Origin: Pleurotus ostreatus/Saccharomyces cerevisiae fusant
Lineage: Eukaryota > Opisthokonta
DNA length: 18,107 bases
Direction of reading: 5' to 3'
NCBI GenBank assembly: GCA_024196135.1
Contig: JAMQCK010000664.1
Location: forward strand, 1 to 18,107
A program made the position numbers and the translations under genes. The stretch's first letter is position 1. The number at the start of each line of letters is the position of its first letter. Of the stretch, positions 8,158 through 16,733 are shown one piece after another. The notes beneath the pieces were generated by a model, which was given only the letters and a program-made list of their open reading frames with translations, had not been told where the DNA came from and did no database searches.

Positions 8158-8935
8158 GCAAAGCCACATCCCCGACCTCCCCTGCCTCTTCACCATGTCT
8201 CCCTCACTTCTCCGGCCGTGTCTTCACCGCCTTTCAGTCAAAAAAGGCGGTGCCCCGCCCCGAAACCACCCAATGGCAGAAGAAAATCCACGTTTATTGC
8301 ACCAAAGAGGAGGGCTGACAATCGATGGCTGTGCGTCGCGCGGCATCATGAAACGAGACAGAAAAAACTTTATGTCTCGTTGCAGGCCGTAGACGATAAG
8401 CCTTGGACAGGAAGCGTTCAGAAGACGCCGCCGAATTGCTGGGCTCTGCAAAGCAGGCGGGCAATCGAATATTGTCGATGCAAGAATGACAGCTTGCCGG
8501 AGGAGCGGATGAGGGGGAGAAAAGGCGACATGCAACCATATCATCCATGGGTGAGACTAAAACAGAGACGTCGTTGCGAGGGAAACAAAAAGTCTCACAG
8601 CCAGTCGTCGCAATGAAACGAGAGGTCAAAGTTTCGGTCTATCCGGCGTCTTGACCGTGCATGTCGGAAACCAACGGTCTAGCCCTCTGTTCAAGTTCTC
8701 GAATTCCGCCAGTCGAACTTGCGTGTCGGAAATTTATGAGGTTCACAATGAAGGTGAGAAGGAAGGAAGGTCGGCATTTGCCGAGACGCCCACGTTGCGC
8801 CATCGTGTCACTTCCCTTTTGCCACTTGAGCGAGCGGCGGACTGCTGGCCGGAAGAGCAGGATGGCGACGAGTGAGTAAATTTAAGCCTTCAGACCTTGA
8901 TTTGGCTCAGAGTGTTTGGCAGCCACGGAGCATGA
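8158..8935. other. Intergenic stretch with two inverted repeats
   Basis: No gene seen between the two divergent genes. AACGAGACA (8352-8360) is repeated inverted as TGTCTCGTT (8373-8381), a 9-bp perfect stem with a 12-nt loop. GTGAGACT (8551-8558) is repeated inverted as AGTCTCAC (8591-8598), an 8-bp stem with a 32-nt loop. A further ATGAAACGAGAG lies near 8613. A consensus donor GTGAGT at 8872-8877 lies after a short open frame, but I could not splice it in frame to the F-box gene downstream. Confidence 0.5.
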
Positions 8936-10532
8936 AACGTTTTCCATGCACGACCTAGTGTACCCAACGAAATCGTCGACATCATCCTAACGCTCTCCAT
9001 ACCTAAGGAGCTGACGGACCCCATCCCAGGCTCAGGCAAAGTTTTCCGCGCCTTTCTGAAACGTACTGGTGTGCGTGACTACCCACGTCTGCTCAACCAA
9101 GTCTGCAGGAAGTGGCGCACTCTGGTCAATCGGAACGCGACTAAGTATATGGTCTTACATCTTCGTTTGCGCGGTTCAAAGCGATGGATATGGGTATTTC
9201 CCGGAGAACTACAAAGAGCCACTAGCGCTCTCGAAGGACAAGCCACTCTCCCTCCTGTGCATCGACGGTATCGACGGATCCTGGGAATACTACAGCGATT
9301 GGAGAGGAATACTCCACAGCGCCCCTCGACTGTTAGAGGCCTCCCTCTTGGGCTTCCGACATGGCCTTGATGGCTTCTTTCTCGCCTATGTGGGACCCAA
9401 AGCGGGCATAGATTGGTCGCGCCTGACGGTGCTCCGTCTGCCCGGTTTACCCCGCAGAGCGTCCGACCTCCTCTTCGCTGTCTCGATCAAAATTCAGCTG
9501 CAAGTTTTCCAGTGCACCGTTTTTTGTCACCTCGAGGACGAGGACTTATGCCCGGCTGAGTTCTCAGAGTCTCTGAGCGACAGCGAGGACGACTGGTCCG
9601 AAGTGGAGGATGAAGCGGGCTATACAGAGGAGGATCAACAGGATGCTGCAGCGCGCCGACTTCGGTGAGATACTAGGCCTCAAGAAAGGAGGGAGCATCA
9701 AGCCATGATGGGTCCGCATCTGCTTCCCAATCTTAGGGAACTACATCTCGAGGTTGCTCACCACCCTGACTACGAGCCCGATGATTCGTAGCGCGGCGGA
9801 CGACGTGAGGCTGACGAGCGTGTGGGGATGGCAGTCTTCCTTGATGGACTTGACACCCCTGCGCTAGCAACGCTTGCCATATCTACAACAAACGGACTAG
9901 TGCACTACATCTGTGACTCGGACACCGAGGACATAGAGGAGTACGAAGACGCCCTCGACACCCAAGAGCACGGCGCGGGAACTTCCGTCCTCGTGCCACT
10001 TCTCAGCGACCTAATCGAGCATTCTCGGTGCACTATTCGCCACCTTTCGCTCTCGCGTCTCTTCCTTTCCCTGTCAGAGCTCCTTGGTATCATTGAGCTA
10101 TGCCATCACCTCCGTTCGCTGCACCTGGACCGACCACTGCGCTTCATGCGCGGCTCTCTCCTTGATGGCCTGGCAGCGCGCAATGGCCGCCTTCTCGCGC
10201 CTGAACTCCGCCGCCTGGTCATCGAAAGTCGCACGCAGACAATGTATACCGGCATCAAGACTAGCGATATCCTCTACATGATTGACTCCAGATGGCCGCT
10301 CGGTTGGAGCGAGACCGACGTCGCGTACGTGAAGGTCGTGCACTGTCCGTCGTCCGAGTACGATCCCCGGAGGAAGCACTCGAAGGATGCGCTGGAAGCG
10401 ACGACACGGGCGTGGCTGGCGAGGACGCGAGCTTGGAGGGATATTAAAGTGGATATAGAGGAGCTAACTCGTTCTCGAGTTTGGGATCTCGAGAGTGTTA
10501 CTTGGGGTTTGACAGCGGGGGTCGATTATTAG
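8936..10532 (+). pseudogene. F-box/LRR-type protein gene, probably decayed
   Basis: The first segment (8936 to about 9144/9190) encodes an F-box-like start: VPNEIVDIILTLSIP, then LLNQVCRKWRTLV, the usual pattern for binding Skp1 in SCF ubiquitin ligases. The rest, in another frame (about 9182-10532), encodes leucine-rich segments (WSRLTVLRLPGLP, LPNLRELHLE, CTIRHLSLSRLFL, LRSLHLDR, LRRLVIES), an acidic stretch near 9560-9650, and a C-terminus ending at TAA. Defects seen: no in-frame ATG (TGA at 8933), a frame change near 9182, and in-frame stops TGA 9666-9668 and TAG 9789-9791 with homologous-looking sequence continuing beyond both. Introns could remove them: 9145-9181 is only 37 nt, while 9665-9736 and 9753-9809 keep frame. 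An intact multi-exon gene is therefore possible but the start stays unresolved. It shares its C-terminal layout with the remnant at 4564-5223. Confidence 0.65.
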
Positions 10533-10753
10533 GAGGCAAATAGGCAATATCCGCGTCGTAGGCGGCGGGTGCGCTCGACAACGTTCATGTATCGAGCGGG
10601 TTGCTCATTTCATCCCCGTTCACGATTTCTCAAAAGTCGATGGTACATAGTGCACCAGAAGTCGATTTTTGTCGCACTGCTTTGAACAGACGCCAGTAAC
10701 GTGACAACCATGCGGCGTTTCCCCTTTTGATCACTGATGGCACAGGGAGCCCC
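10533..10753. other. Short intergenic stretch
   Basis: About 220 bp between the F-box gene and the next promoter. No gene or repeat recognised. Confidence 0.4.
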
Positions 10754-10760
10754 ATAAATA
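10754..10760 (+). promoter_or_regulatory. TATA-like box at the head of the exon-repeat array
   Basis: ATAAATA in the context CCCATAAATAGTG is followed about 30-70 bp later by a pyrimidine-rich stretch (10790-10825), as in many fungal promoters. The first ATG of the array (10877) is 117 bp downstream. This suggests that the array is, or was, transcribed on the plus strand. Confidence 0.5.
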
Positions 10761-10879
10761 GTGATGCGTGTTTGCGCTTTGATGGGCACCCTCTCTTGTT
10801 TCTTACCTTCATCTCATTTTTCATTGCTGAACACGTCTGTCCACCGTCGACTCCGACTCCGACACCAACGGCACCGATG

Positions 10880-12111
10880 GCTCGCAAGCGCCGTCAATGT
10901 TCTCTCGGGCTAGCCCAATGCCACGACGAGCGGGCAGCCCAATGGTGCGCCAGCCGAGTGGCATTGAACGACTTCGTTACTGACCTTGGCCGCCAGATTC
11001 ACTCGACGTGACTGCGACCTTCGAGCCGTCGCCGGCTCGTAAGTGCCAACGACTCATCCCGAGGTAGCCCAATGCCCTCGCGTTCGGGCTCCTCAATGGT
11101 GCGCTATCCGACAATCGTACCTATCTTTTCTGCTCAACCTCATCATTAGACTTGCCCAAGTCCGCGACAAGCGCTTCCCTCAACCTCGCGATGCTGGAAA
11201 GTGCATCAATTTTCAGTATCTCGAGTTGGCCCAATGCCACTGCTAACGGGCACCTCAATGGCGAGCCATTTGAGCGCTCTGCGTGTTCTTTTCGCTAAGC
11301 AGTGTCGCTAGACTCCCTTGACTTCGTGTCCTCAAGTCGACGATGCGTCGTAAGTGCATCAATGTCCTCGCGACAGAACTTCAGACGATACAGAGGATCT
11401 CGGGTAGCCAGTGGTGCGTGACTTGATTTTCCTCCAGTTCCCGTCACTAACCTGATTGCCAGGTCTAGTCAACGTTCAACCAGTCCAAGCTCTGCAATCT
11501 CCGATGCTGTAAAAGAGCGTCGATGTTCATGGGAGTCTCCTCAATCCTATAGTAGTGAACCTCAATAGTTCGCTACTTAATAGTCCCTCAAGCTCTTCCC
11601 GTGCAGACGCGTCAATATCTTGCCGGCCGAGCCCAATCTAGCGGGACTTAGGCAGCCAATGGTGCGCGATTTGATTGTTCCTCGCGCTGTTGTCATTGAC
11701 CTTTGTTGCAGTCTTCGTCAACGTCGACGTTCAGTCTTCGATTTCTCTACCCTCCGATGCTACGCAAGAGGGTAAATGGCTCGTGAGCTTTCTCAATGAC
11801 GCGGATACCGAGAAGCTCAATGGTGCGTTGTCGCCGTCTCTTCATAAGCTCGAATCTAACCGCCTTTGTAGTCATTGGATCTCGCCGAAGTCGACGTTCG
11901 GCCAGCGCAACACCTCAGAACCCAGCCGCCAAGTGGCGATGTGATCTGTGGTCAATGCCGCACTACCTCGCCGCTCACCAACCGCCGAATCGCCACGAAG
12001 GCTCAAGGGAGACTCTTTGCTCGCCCGACATTCCGAAGCGCTATCGGGGACCGACGCCATTCAATGCAATGTTTCCTGCGCGGCGACGCAATGAGGCCGG
12101 CAGGCCAATGA
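10880..12111 (+). repeat. Tandem array of ~155-bp degenerate exon-plus-intron units
   Basis: Units begin at about 10880, 11035, 11193, 11345, 11506, 11604 and 11759, with a very weak further unit near 12060. Shared landmarks are CGATGCT(C)G(T)AAG at the head, CAATG-rich middle, GCCCAATGCC, CGGGC, and CTCAATGGTGCG. After CAATG each unit has an intron-like block: 10945-10996, 11099-11149, 11261-11311, 11414-11462, 11568-11606, 11662-11711 and 11823-11871 (52, 51, 51, 49, 39, 50, 49 nt). Starts are GTGCGC/T (GTTCGC in the fifth, GCGAGC in the third), most have a CTGAC/CTAAC/TTGAC-like branch site, and ends are CAG or TAG. Exon-like blocks between them measure 102, 111, 102, 105, 55 and 111 nt. 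In phase 1 the blocks at 11150, 11312 and 11712 are fully open, while those at 10880, 10997 and 11463 carry one stop each. The unit at 11506 lacks about 60 bp. Confidence 0.8.
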
Positions 12112-12457
12112 CTACCCTTGTCCGCGAGATTAGTCAATGCATACCCGGTCCAAGGAATAGCGCCCAAGTCGCAATTTGGCATTCTTTCCTCTCGCGTCGC
12201 CGCGTCACTCGGACACTGCGCCTCCAACCGACAATGCAATCGATCGGTTGTACGATACTCTACCAGACTTATCGCCTTCACATGGAATCCGGTATGCTAT
12301 CGCCTTCGCAGCTCGTAGGCTAACATGTCTCTCCCCAGGACACCCGGGCCTCGCCTTCGGGTGAGTCCTCAACCCTGGACGCGCCAGCGCTCCAGCACAC
12401 AGTCCCTTTCGAGGCGGCTGTTGGACAGTCACTCCGGTGACCGAATTTCACTGCTGA
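11712..12457 (+). CDS. Possible 3' exons of a gene built on the array (hypothetical)
   Basis: Four blocks join in one frame: 11712-11822, 11872-12291, 12339-12360 and 12403-12457 (stop TGA). Introns are 49, 47 and 42 nt with donors GTGCGT, GTATGC and GTGAGT; the second has a GCTAAC branch site and a CCCCAG end. The 420-nt second block is open over 139 full codons and enters and leaves in phase 1 like the array units. The predicted 201-residue tail is rich in Arg, Ser and Pro, has no signal peptide or membrane segment, and matches no family I know. The opening exon and start codon are not identified, because upstream units carry stops (TAA in the 11463 block, TAG in the 55-nt block). It could be a live gene with a different 5' end, a decayed gene, or a spliced non-coding RNA. 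Confidence 0.3.
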
Positions 12458-12898
12458 TTCGGCGGTAGTGGGTAATTCTTTCCACCCCAACTTCTTCTAG
12501 AGACTTCCTATCTATCTGACTTTCTTTTGTGCGGTCCCTCGGGTCTGTATGTGCTGGCGGAAGGGTACTATACCTTGTTTCTTGTACCTCATGTAGTGCG
12601 CGCTACAGGCAGCCCAGTCTATCAATCTCTCTGCGCCGGGACCCTCACTCGTTGCGTGATCTCACTGTCCTATGCGAGTCAAGCTTGTGAGTCTGTGGAG
12701 GCGGGGCGATCTTTCAATGCTCGTGCGAGAGGTGTGAGTGACTTCGTTGGCGAGAAGAACGTGAGCGCGGATTCATGAAAGAGACCTTGTCCGTCAGCCC
12801 CAGTGGCTGTCCATTGTCCCTCCACTTAGCCTTCGCTACTGTATAGAAGGTACAGTTACTCGAACAAATACCAGGCTGCTAAAGAGATAGACTGACCA
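12458..12898. other. Intergenic stretch
   Basis: About 440 bp with no supported gene. A short open frame (12527-12778) shows no recognisable feature. Confidence 0.4.
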
Positions 12899-12904
12899 TA
12901 TAAG
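12899..12904 (+). promoter_or_regulatory. TATA box upstream of the RVSF-motif gene
   Basis: TATAAG in the context CCATATAAGCGG. It would set transcription start near 12930, giving a long leader of about 265 nt to the ATG chosen at 13195. Alternatively an upstream exon exists: the coding frame is open back to 12943 but has no ATG in that interval. Confidence 0.45.
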
Positions 12905-13194
12905 CGGTGCGCCCAAGAGTAAGCTTGTTGAACTGCGCGTGAACGTCACGTGGTCATGGTGCCGGCGGCCGGTCCGGGCGGCAGTGTTCAACATTTCGCA
13001 GAACGTGGTGCGCGTCGTCTCCTTCGTCCATCATCAGGCTCCCCGCAAACCACCTTAGCTACCACTCGGTGGGCCACCTTTTGCGGTCCAGAAACATTGC
13101 GCAGACCGACCACCAGACGCCACAAAGGCCCCGCCCCAGATCGCTGCCCGACATCGCCACATCCGCGACGCCTGAACCAGCGTCTATTATTCGC

Positions 13195-13937
13195 ATGGCC
13201 CACGTTTCTACTTTGTCTCCTGCCACCACCTTCGGAAATATGGGCATGCCACTTGAACCTCAGACTATCCTCAGCGCCAGGAGTGGGCTATCAGATTGCT
13301 CGAGTGGCAGTCGGTGGCAGGCAAGCCCCTTGAACATGGACACAAGCTTAACTGCGGAGGTTGGCGTCACGTCTATCGTCCTGCAATATCCCCTGAATTT
13401 TCTTGAATAGGCTGGTCCTAGCAGACGAGTGCCCCTCAGAAGGTCCAACAGCGGTCGCCACGCTCAGCGCAAACCATCCCCCGTCATTACTACTCCGCCG
13501 AAAACCATCCACTACCATCAGGATCGTGCACAGTGAGTCGCAAGTTCTCGAAGCCCCTGACGCCTACTGAGTTCAGTAGCTCTATCATGTCTTCAGAACC
13601 TACGCTGAGGCGAAAGCCCTCTGGATCAGTCCAGGTCATGGACTTCGACGACGCAGTTCCACAAACGCAGCCTCAGGAGCTTAACAAGCCCTGCCCTACA
13701 AGCTACCCACCATCCATCCCAGGACCCGGAATACTCTTGCTCCCGGGAGACGAAGTAGACTCCTTGGTCCGCGATATGGGACGGAAGTGCGGGCTGAACA
13801 AGACGAAGCGGAAGCGCGTCTCCTTCACTGATGATATTGCTGTTATCGGGGGCGACCGACGCGTCAAGGTCAGGCGTGTATCTGAACCGTACAATCTACA
13901 CTCTCGTCCGTCTAGGAATCTTTCAGAGGACGAGTAA
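13195..13937 (+). CDS. Small Ser/Pro-rich protein with a KRVSF (PP1-docking-like) motif, 3 exons, 215 aa
   Basis: Exons are 13195-13359, 13411-13532 and 13577-13937. Intron 1 (51 nt, GTTGGC...CCTGAAT...AATAG) removes an in-frame TAG. Intron 2 (44 nt, GTGAGT...CCCTGAC...TTCAG) removes a TGA and joins CA|T. I do not recognise a family. The protein is basic, rich in Ser, Pro, Thr and Arg, and looks disordered apart from short hydrophobic patches (GPGILLLPGDEVDSLVRDMG, about 145-164). Residues 171-180 (KTKRKRVSFT) combine a basic nuclear-localisation-like cluster with RVSF, the RVxF pattern that docks protein phosphatase 1, and are followed by acidic DD. A second basic cluster is RRVKVRR (190-196). 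The start is the first ATG in the open frame; upstream coding sequence is possible. A regulator or scaffold of PP1 is an inference from one motif. Confidence 0.65.
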
Positions 13938-14482
13938 CGCGCACGCTACTTTTCTGTACTTCGCTATCTCTTGATCTTTTACTCGGGGGAAATATTAGAC
14001 CTGGTGGATATTGGAGATCCTACATATAGAACCACTGTATTATCGACGACCTTGCATGACCCCGGACAATGTATACAGCCTGTGAAATCAATCTACCCTT
14101 GTCGTGCTCACTGTATACCTCCTCTGTCGTCTTCCAAGTCTTCTGAGTTCCCTGTCATGGTCCGCAGTTTGTCGCAGGTACAAGACGCGGTATATACAAT
14201 ATTTCCCCCCCCTCCTCATTGTCACGGTTGATGTGACAAGCATCACTCGTCACGCCCCTCCCGGTGAACATGGCTTACACAAAGCCGCCAGAATTTGGAA
14301 CACTCCACTGAAGCTCGCACTCTGGTCAACGCCTCCTAGACTCGGGGATAAAGTCAATCAGCAGCTCGGATCCGAATCGGCGACCTGCAAAACACCACAA
14401 TTGGTGCCTCGTTGACGCGTGCGCCAGCAGCTCCTCATCCCCCCCTTCATGTCCAAAGCTCTGTAATTTCTGCTGCTTGTTG
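13938..14482. other. Intergenic stretch upstream of the adaptin gene
   Basis: About 545 bp without a supported gene. It holds two GTATAC-type palindromes (near 14072 and 14113), a TATATA near 14191 and a C8 run near 14206. CTGTAAT at 14461-14467 pairs with ATTACAG at 14490-14496 around the TATA box. Confidence 0.4.
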
Positions 14483-14488
14483 TATAAA
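14483..14488 (+). promoter_or_regulatory. TATA box of the beta-adaptin gene
   Basis: TATAAA lies 72 bp upstream of the ATG, predicting transcription start near 14513 and a leader of about 45 nt. It lies inside the loop of a 7-bp inverted repeat (14461-14467 / 14490-14496). Confidence 0.6.
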
Positions 14489-14559
14489 CATTACAGGGTG
14501 CAACCTTCCCGACAACATTCTCTCCCATCGACGCCCATCCGCGCCCCTCTCGCTTCATC

Positions 14560-15758
14560 ATGAGCTTCCGCGCGCCACGCAAGGGCGAAAACTACGAACT
14601 CAGCGTCGACCTGAACAGCGAGTACCGAGAGAAGCGCAAGGATGCTATCAAGAGGACTATAGCGTCTATGACCGTCGGCAAAGGTGCGTGATCTATTGAA
14701 GAACCGGGCACGATACTCATTTCCTACACCCCAGATGTCAGCGGTCTATTCCCCGATGTGCTCAAGAACATGCAGACGGACGATCTCGAGCAGAAGAAGC
14801 TCGTATACCTATACCTCATGAACTACGCGAAGACGCAGCCCGAACTCGTCATCCTCGCTGTCAATACCTTCGTCAAGGACACGGACGACCCGAACCCGCT
14901 CGTACGCGCCCTCGCGATCCGGACCATGGGCTGCTTGCGCGCGGAAAAGATCATCGACTACCTCTGCGACCCCCTCAACAAGTGCCTGCGCGACGAGAAC
15001 CCGTACGTGCGCAAGACGGCCGCGCTGTGCGTCGCGAAGCTCTACGATCTCAAGCCCGAGCTGGTGCTGGAGAACGGCTTCCTGGAGCAGCTGCACGAGA
15101 TGATCTCGGATAGCAATCCCATGGTGCGTGCACCGCGCTGAACCCGCGCGCCGCGCCGCTCACTCACCCGCCGCAGGTCGTCGCGAACACGGTCGCCGCG
15201 CTCACCGATATCCACATCGCCGCCACCTCCCAGCCGTCCACGTCATCCTCCGAGGCTGCGCTCTTCCCCATCACGTCCACGATCCTGAACAAGATGCTCA
15301 TCGCGCTCAACGAGTGCTCCGAGTGGGGCCGCATCACCATCCTCGGCGCGCTCTCGCGTTACGTCGCGCAGGACGACAAGGAGAGCGAGCACATCTGCGA
15401 GCGCGTCGTGCCGCAGTTTCAGCACGCGAACAGCAGCGTCGTGCTCGCCGCGGTCAAGGTCATCATGATCCACATGCGCAACGTCCGCCGGGAGGAGCTT
15501 CTCAAGCAGCTCGTGCGCAAGATGGCGCCGCCGCTGGTCACGCTGCTGTCGACGCCGCCTGAGGTGCAGTGGGTCGCGCTGCGGAACGTGAACCTGCAGA
15601 AGCGGCCGGGCATCCGATGCGCGCGTCCTCGGAGGGGCGCGAGCGCGAGGGGACGAGGGGGAGGAAGCCGACGAGTACACGCGGGAGCGACGCGGAGAGG
15701 CGGGGGCGAGCGTGGAGGGCAACGGAGGGGGTGGGAGCGCGGGGGGAGGGGGGAATAG
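14560..15758 (+). CDS. AP-1/AP-2 complex beta-adaptin, truncated after about residue 315
   Basis: Beta-adaptin is a large subunit of the clathrin adaptor complex that sorts cargo at the trans-Golgi/endosome (AP-1) or plasma membrane (AP-2). Exons are 14560-14683, 14735-15123 and 15177-15758. Introns are 51 nt (GTGCGT...CCCAG) and 53 nt (GTGCGT...GCAG). The N-terminal HEAT/ARM-repeat trunk is very well kept: [82 protein letters not shown] and [14 protein letters not shown]. After [10 protein letters not shown] (about 15611) similarity ends. Two residues usual between NL and QKRP are absent, and the frame runs about 48 further Arg/Gly-rich codons to TAG 15756-15758. Full-length family members have about 700-900 residues; this frame gives 364. 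The rest of the trunk, hinge and ear are missing. It is either a truncated pseudogene at a rearrangement breakpoint or an assembly join. Beta-1 versus beta-2 is not settled. Confidence 0.9.
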
Positions 15759-16340
15759 CACGCGTTAGGTGTAGAGTACATCGCGTGTAGTAGATAGAAG
15801 AATATAACATCGTTTGCTCCTTGACGAAGCGCGAGACGGCGAGGGGGAGGCGAGAGAAGGGGGAGAAGGGGAGGGGAGGAGGAGAAGGAGAAGGTGTTGG
15901 AGGGGGGAGACGAGACGACGCGCAGGGTCGTACATTCGCGCGTGCGTGTACAGCGACGTACGACGAGTACCAGGCGTGTGAGAAGTAGGGAGGAAGGGGG
16001 CGAGATTGAGGCGAGGGGGATGAGAAAGGGGAGGAGGGGGATGAGAAGGGGGGAAGGGGGCTTGAGTTGAGAGAGAAGGAAAGGCAAACAAGAAAGAACT
16101 ACATACCCCGGACTTCTACAACGATGGAAGGAGGTTGTAGAGCTGGAGAAGCGCAGGAAGGGGGAGGGAAGGGGGAAGAGAAGGCGAGGGGAAGCAGCGG
16201 AGAAGGAATGCACCTACCGAGTTTTGGGACTGGAATAAATCGCTCAAGCGAAGATCATGCCAGTATAGCAAAGGGAAGGAGTGAGATAAGGTGGGGGAAG
16301 GGGTAGGAAGGTGGAGGGGAGGAGTAGCAAGCCCCAACTT
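15759..16340 (+). repeat. Purine-rich (GA/GGGG) low-complexity tract
   Basis: The plus strand is strongly purine-biased, with many runs of four to seven G separated by A or GA, especially 15836-15910 and 16008-16075. A pair of near-tandem units GAGGGGGATGAGAAAGGGGAG / GAGGGGGATGAGAAGGGG lies at about 16013-16055. Such sequence can form G-quadruplex or triplex structures. Long frames on the opposite strand give only Pro/Ser/Leu-rich translations. A less biased island at about 16205-16265 shows no recognised gene. Confidence 0.65.
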
Positions 16341-16733
16341 GACGAAATGCGAGGGGGAGGGCGCATTTTTGACTTTTGTGGCAACTGTGCCACCCCACTC
16401 ATTTCTGACTCTGCTCACTCGCGCGACGATGTGGATGGGGTCAAATCAAATTTATTGGTAGTCTACGTACATGTCTGGTAGTCGAGGGGTAATTACGACG
16501 AGGGGGAGCCCCCTTCTCAAAACCGAGGCCTTCTTCGTCGAAATCGAAGCCTTTCTCGTCGAAATCGACGTCCTCCTCTTCGAAGTTGAAGCCGGGCGTT
16601 CGTTCGCAGCGACCTACGCCTTCGTAGACGTCGCGCAGCGAGTCCCCCCCGCGGCGGGCACCCCTCCCGCACCTCAACGTCGCCCCTAACCCCTTCTCGT
16701 CGAAATCTGACTGAATTTCGTCAGTACGAACGC
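16341..16733. repeat. Gene-poor stretch with a 21-nt minisatellite (16528-16590)
   Basis: Three 21-nt units (16528-16548, 16549-16569, 16570-16590) are built on GCCTTCTTCGTCGAAATCGAA. On the plus strand they read as the heptads AFFVEIE, AFLVEID, VLLFEVE. A related CTTCTCGTCGAAATCTGA follows at about 16693. No start or splice structure supports a gene here. Confidence 0.55.

Noticed and set aside
9665..9702. 38-nt GTGAGA...CAAG block considered as an intron removing the TGA at 9666
   Set aside because: It shifts the frame into a stop soon after. The 72-nt alternative ending at 9736 keeps frame and is mentioned instead.
11675..11944. Open frame starting with a signal-peptide-like stretch (LFLALLSLTFVAV)
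   Set aside because: The hydrophobic part is the translation of an intron-like block of the array, there is no ATG, and a TGA lies just upstream in frame.
10880..12111. Array considered as tandem snoRNA or tRNA-like genes
   Set aside because: No box C/D or H/ACA spacing and no cloverleaf. The intron-like blocks of about 50 nt are too short to host snoRNAs, while splice signals are well kept.
15419..16213. 264-codon open frame on the minus strand
   Set aside because: It is antisense to the adaptin exon and then reads the purine tract as Pro/Ser/Leu-rich sequence. No splice structure or family signal supports it.
16205..16265. Low-purine island considered as a small nuclear RNA or a coding exon
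   Set aside because: It does not match the conserved parts of U1, U2, U4, U5 or U6 as I know them, and no partner exon was found.
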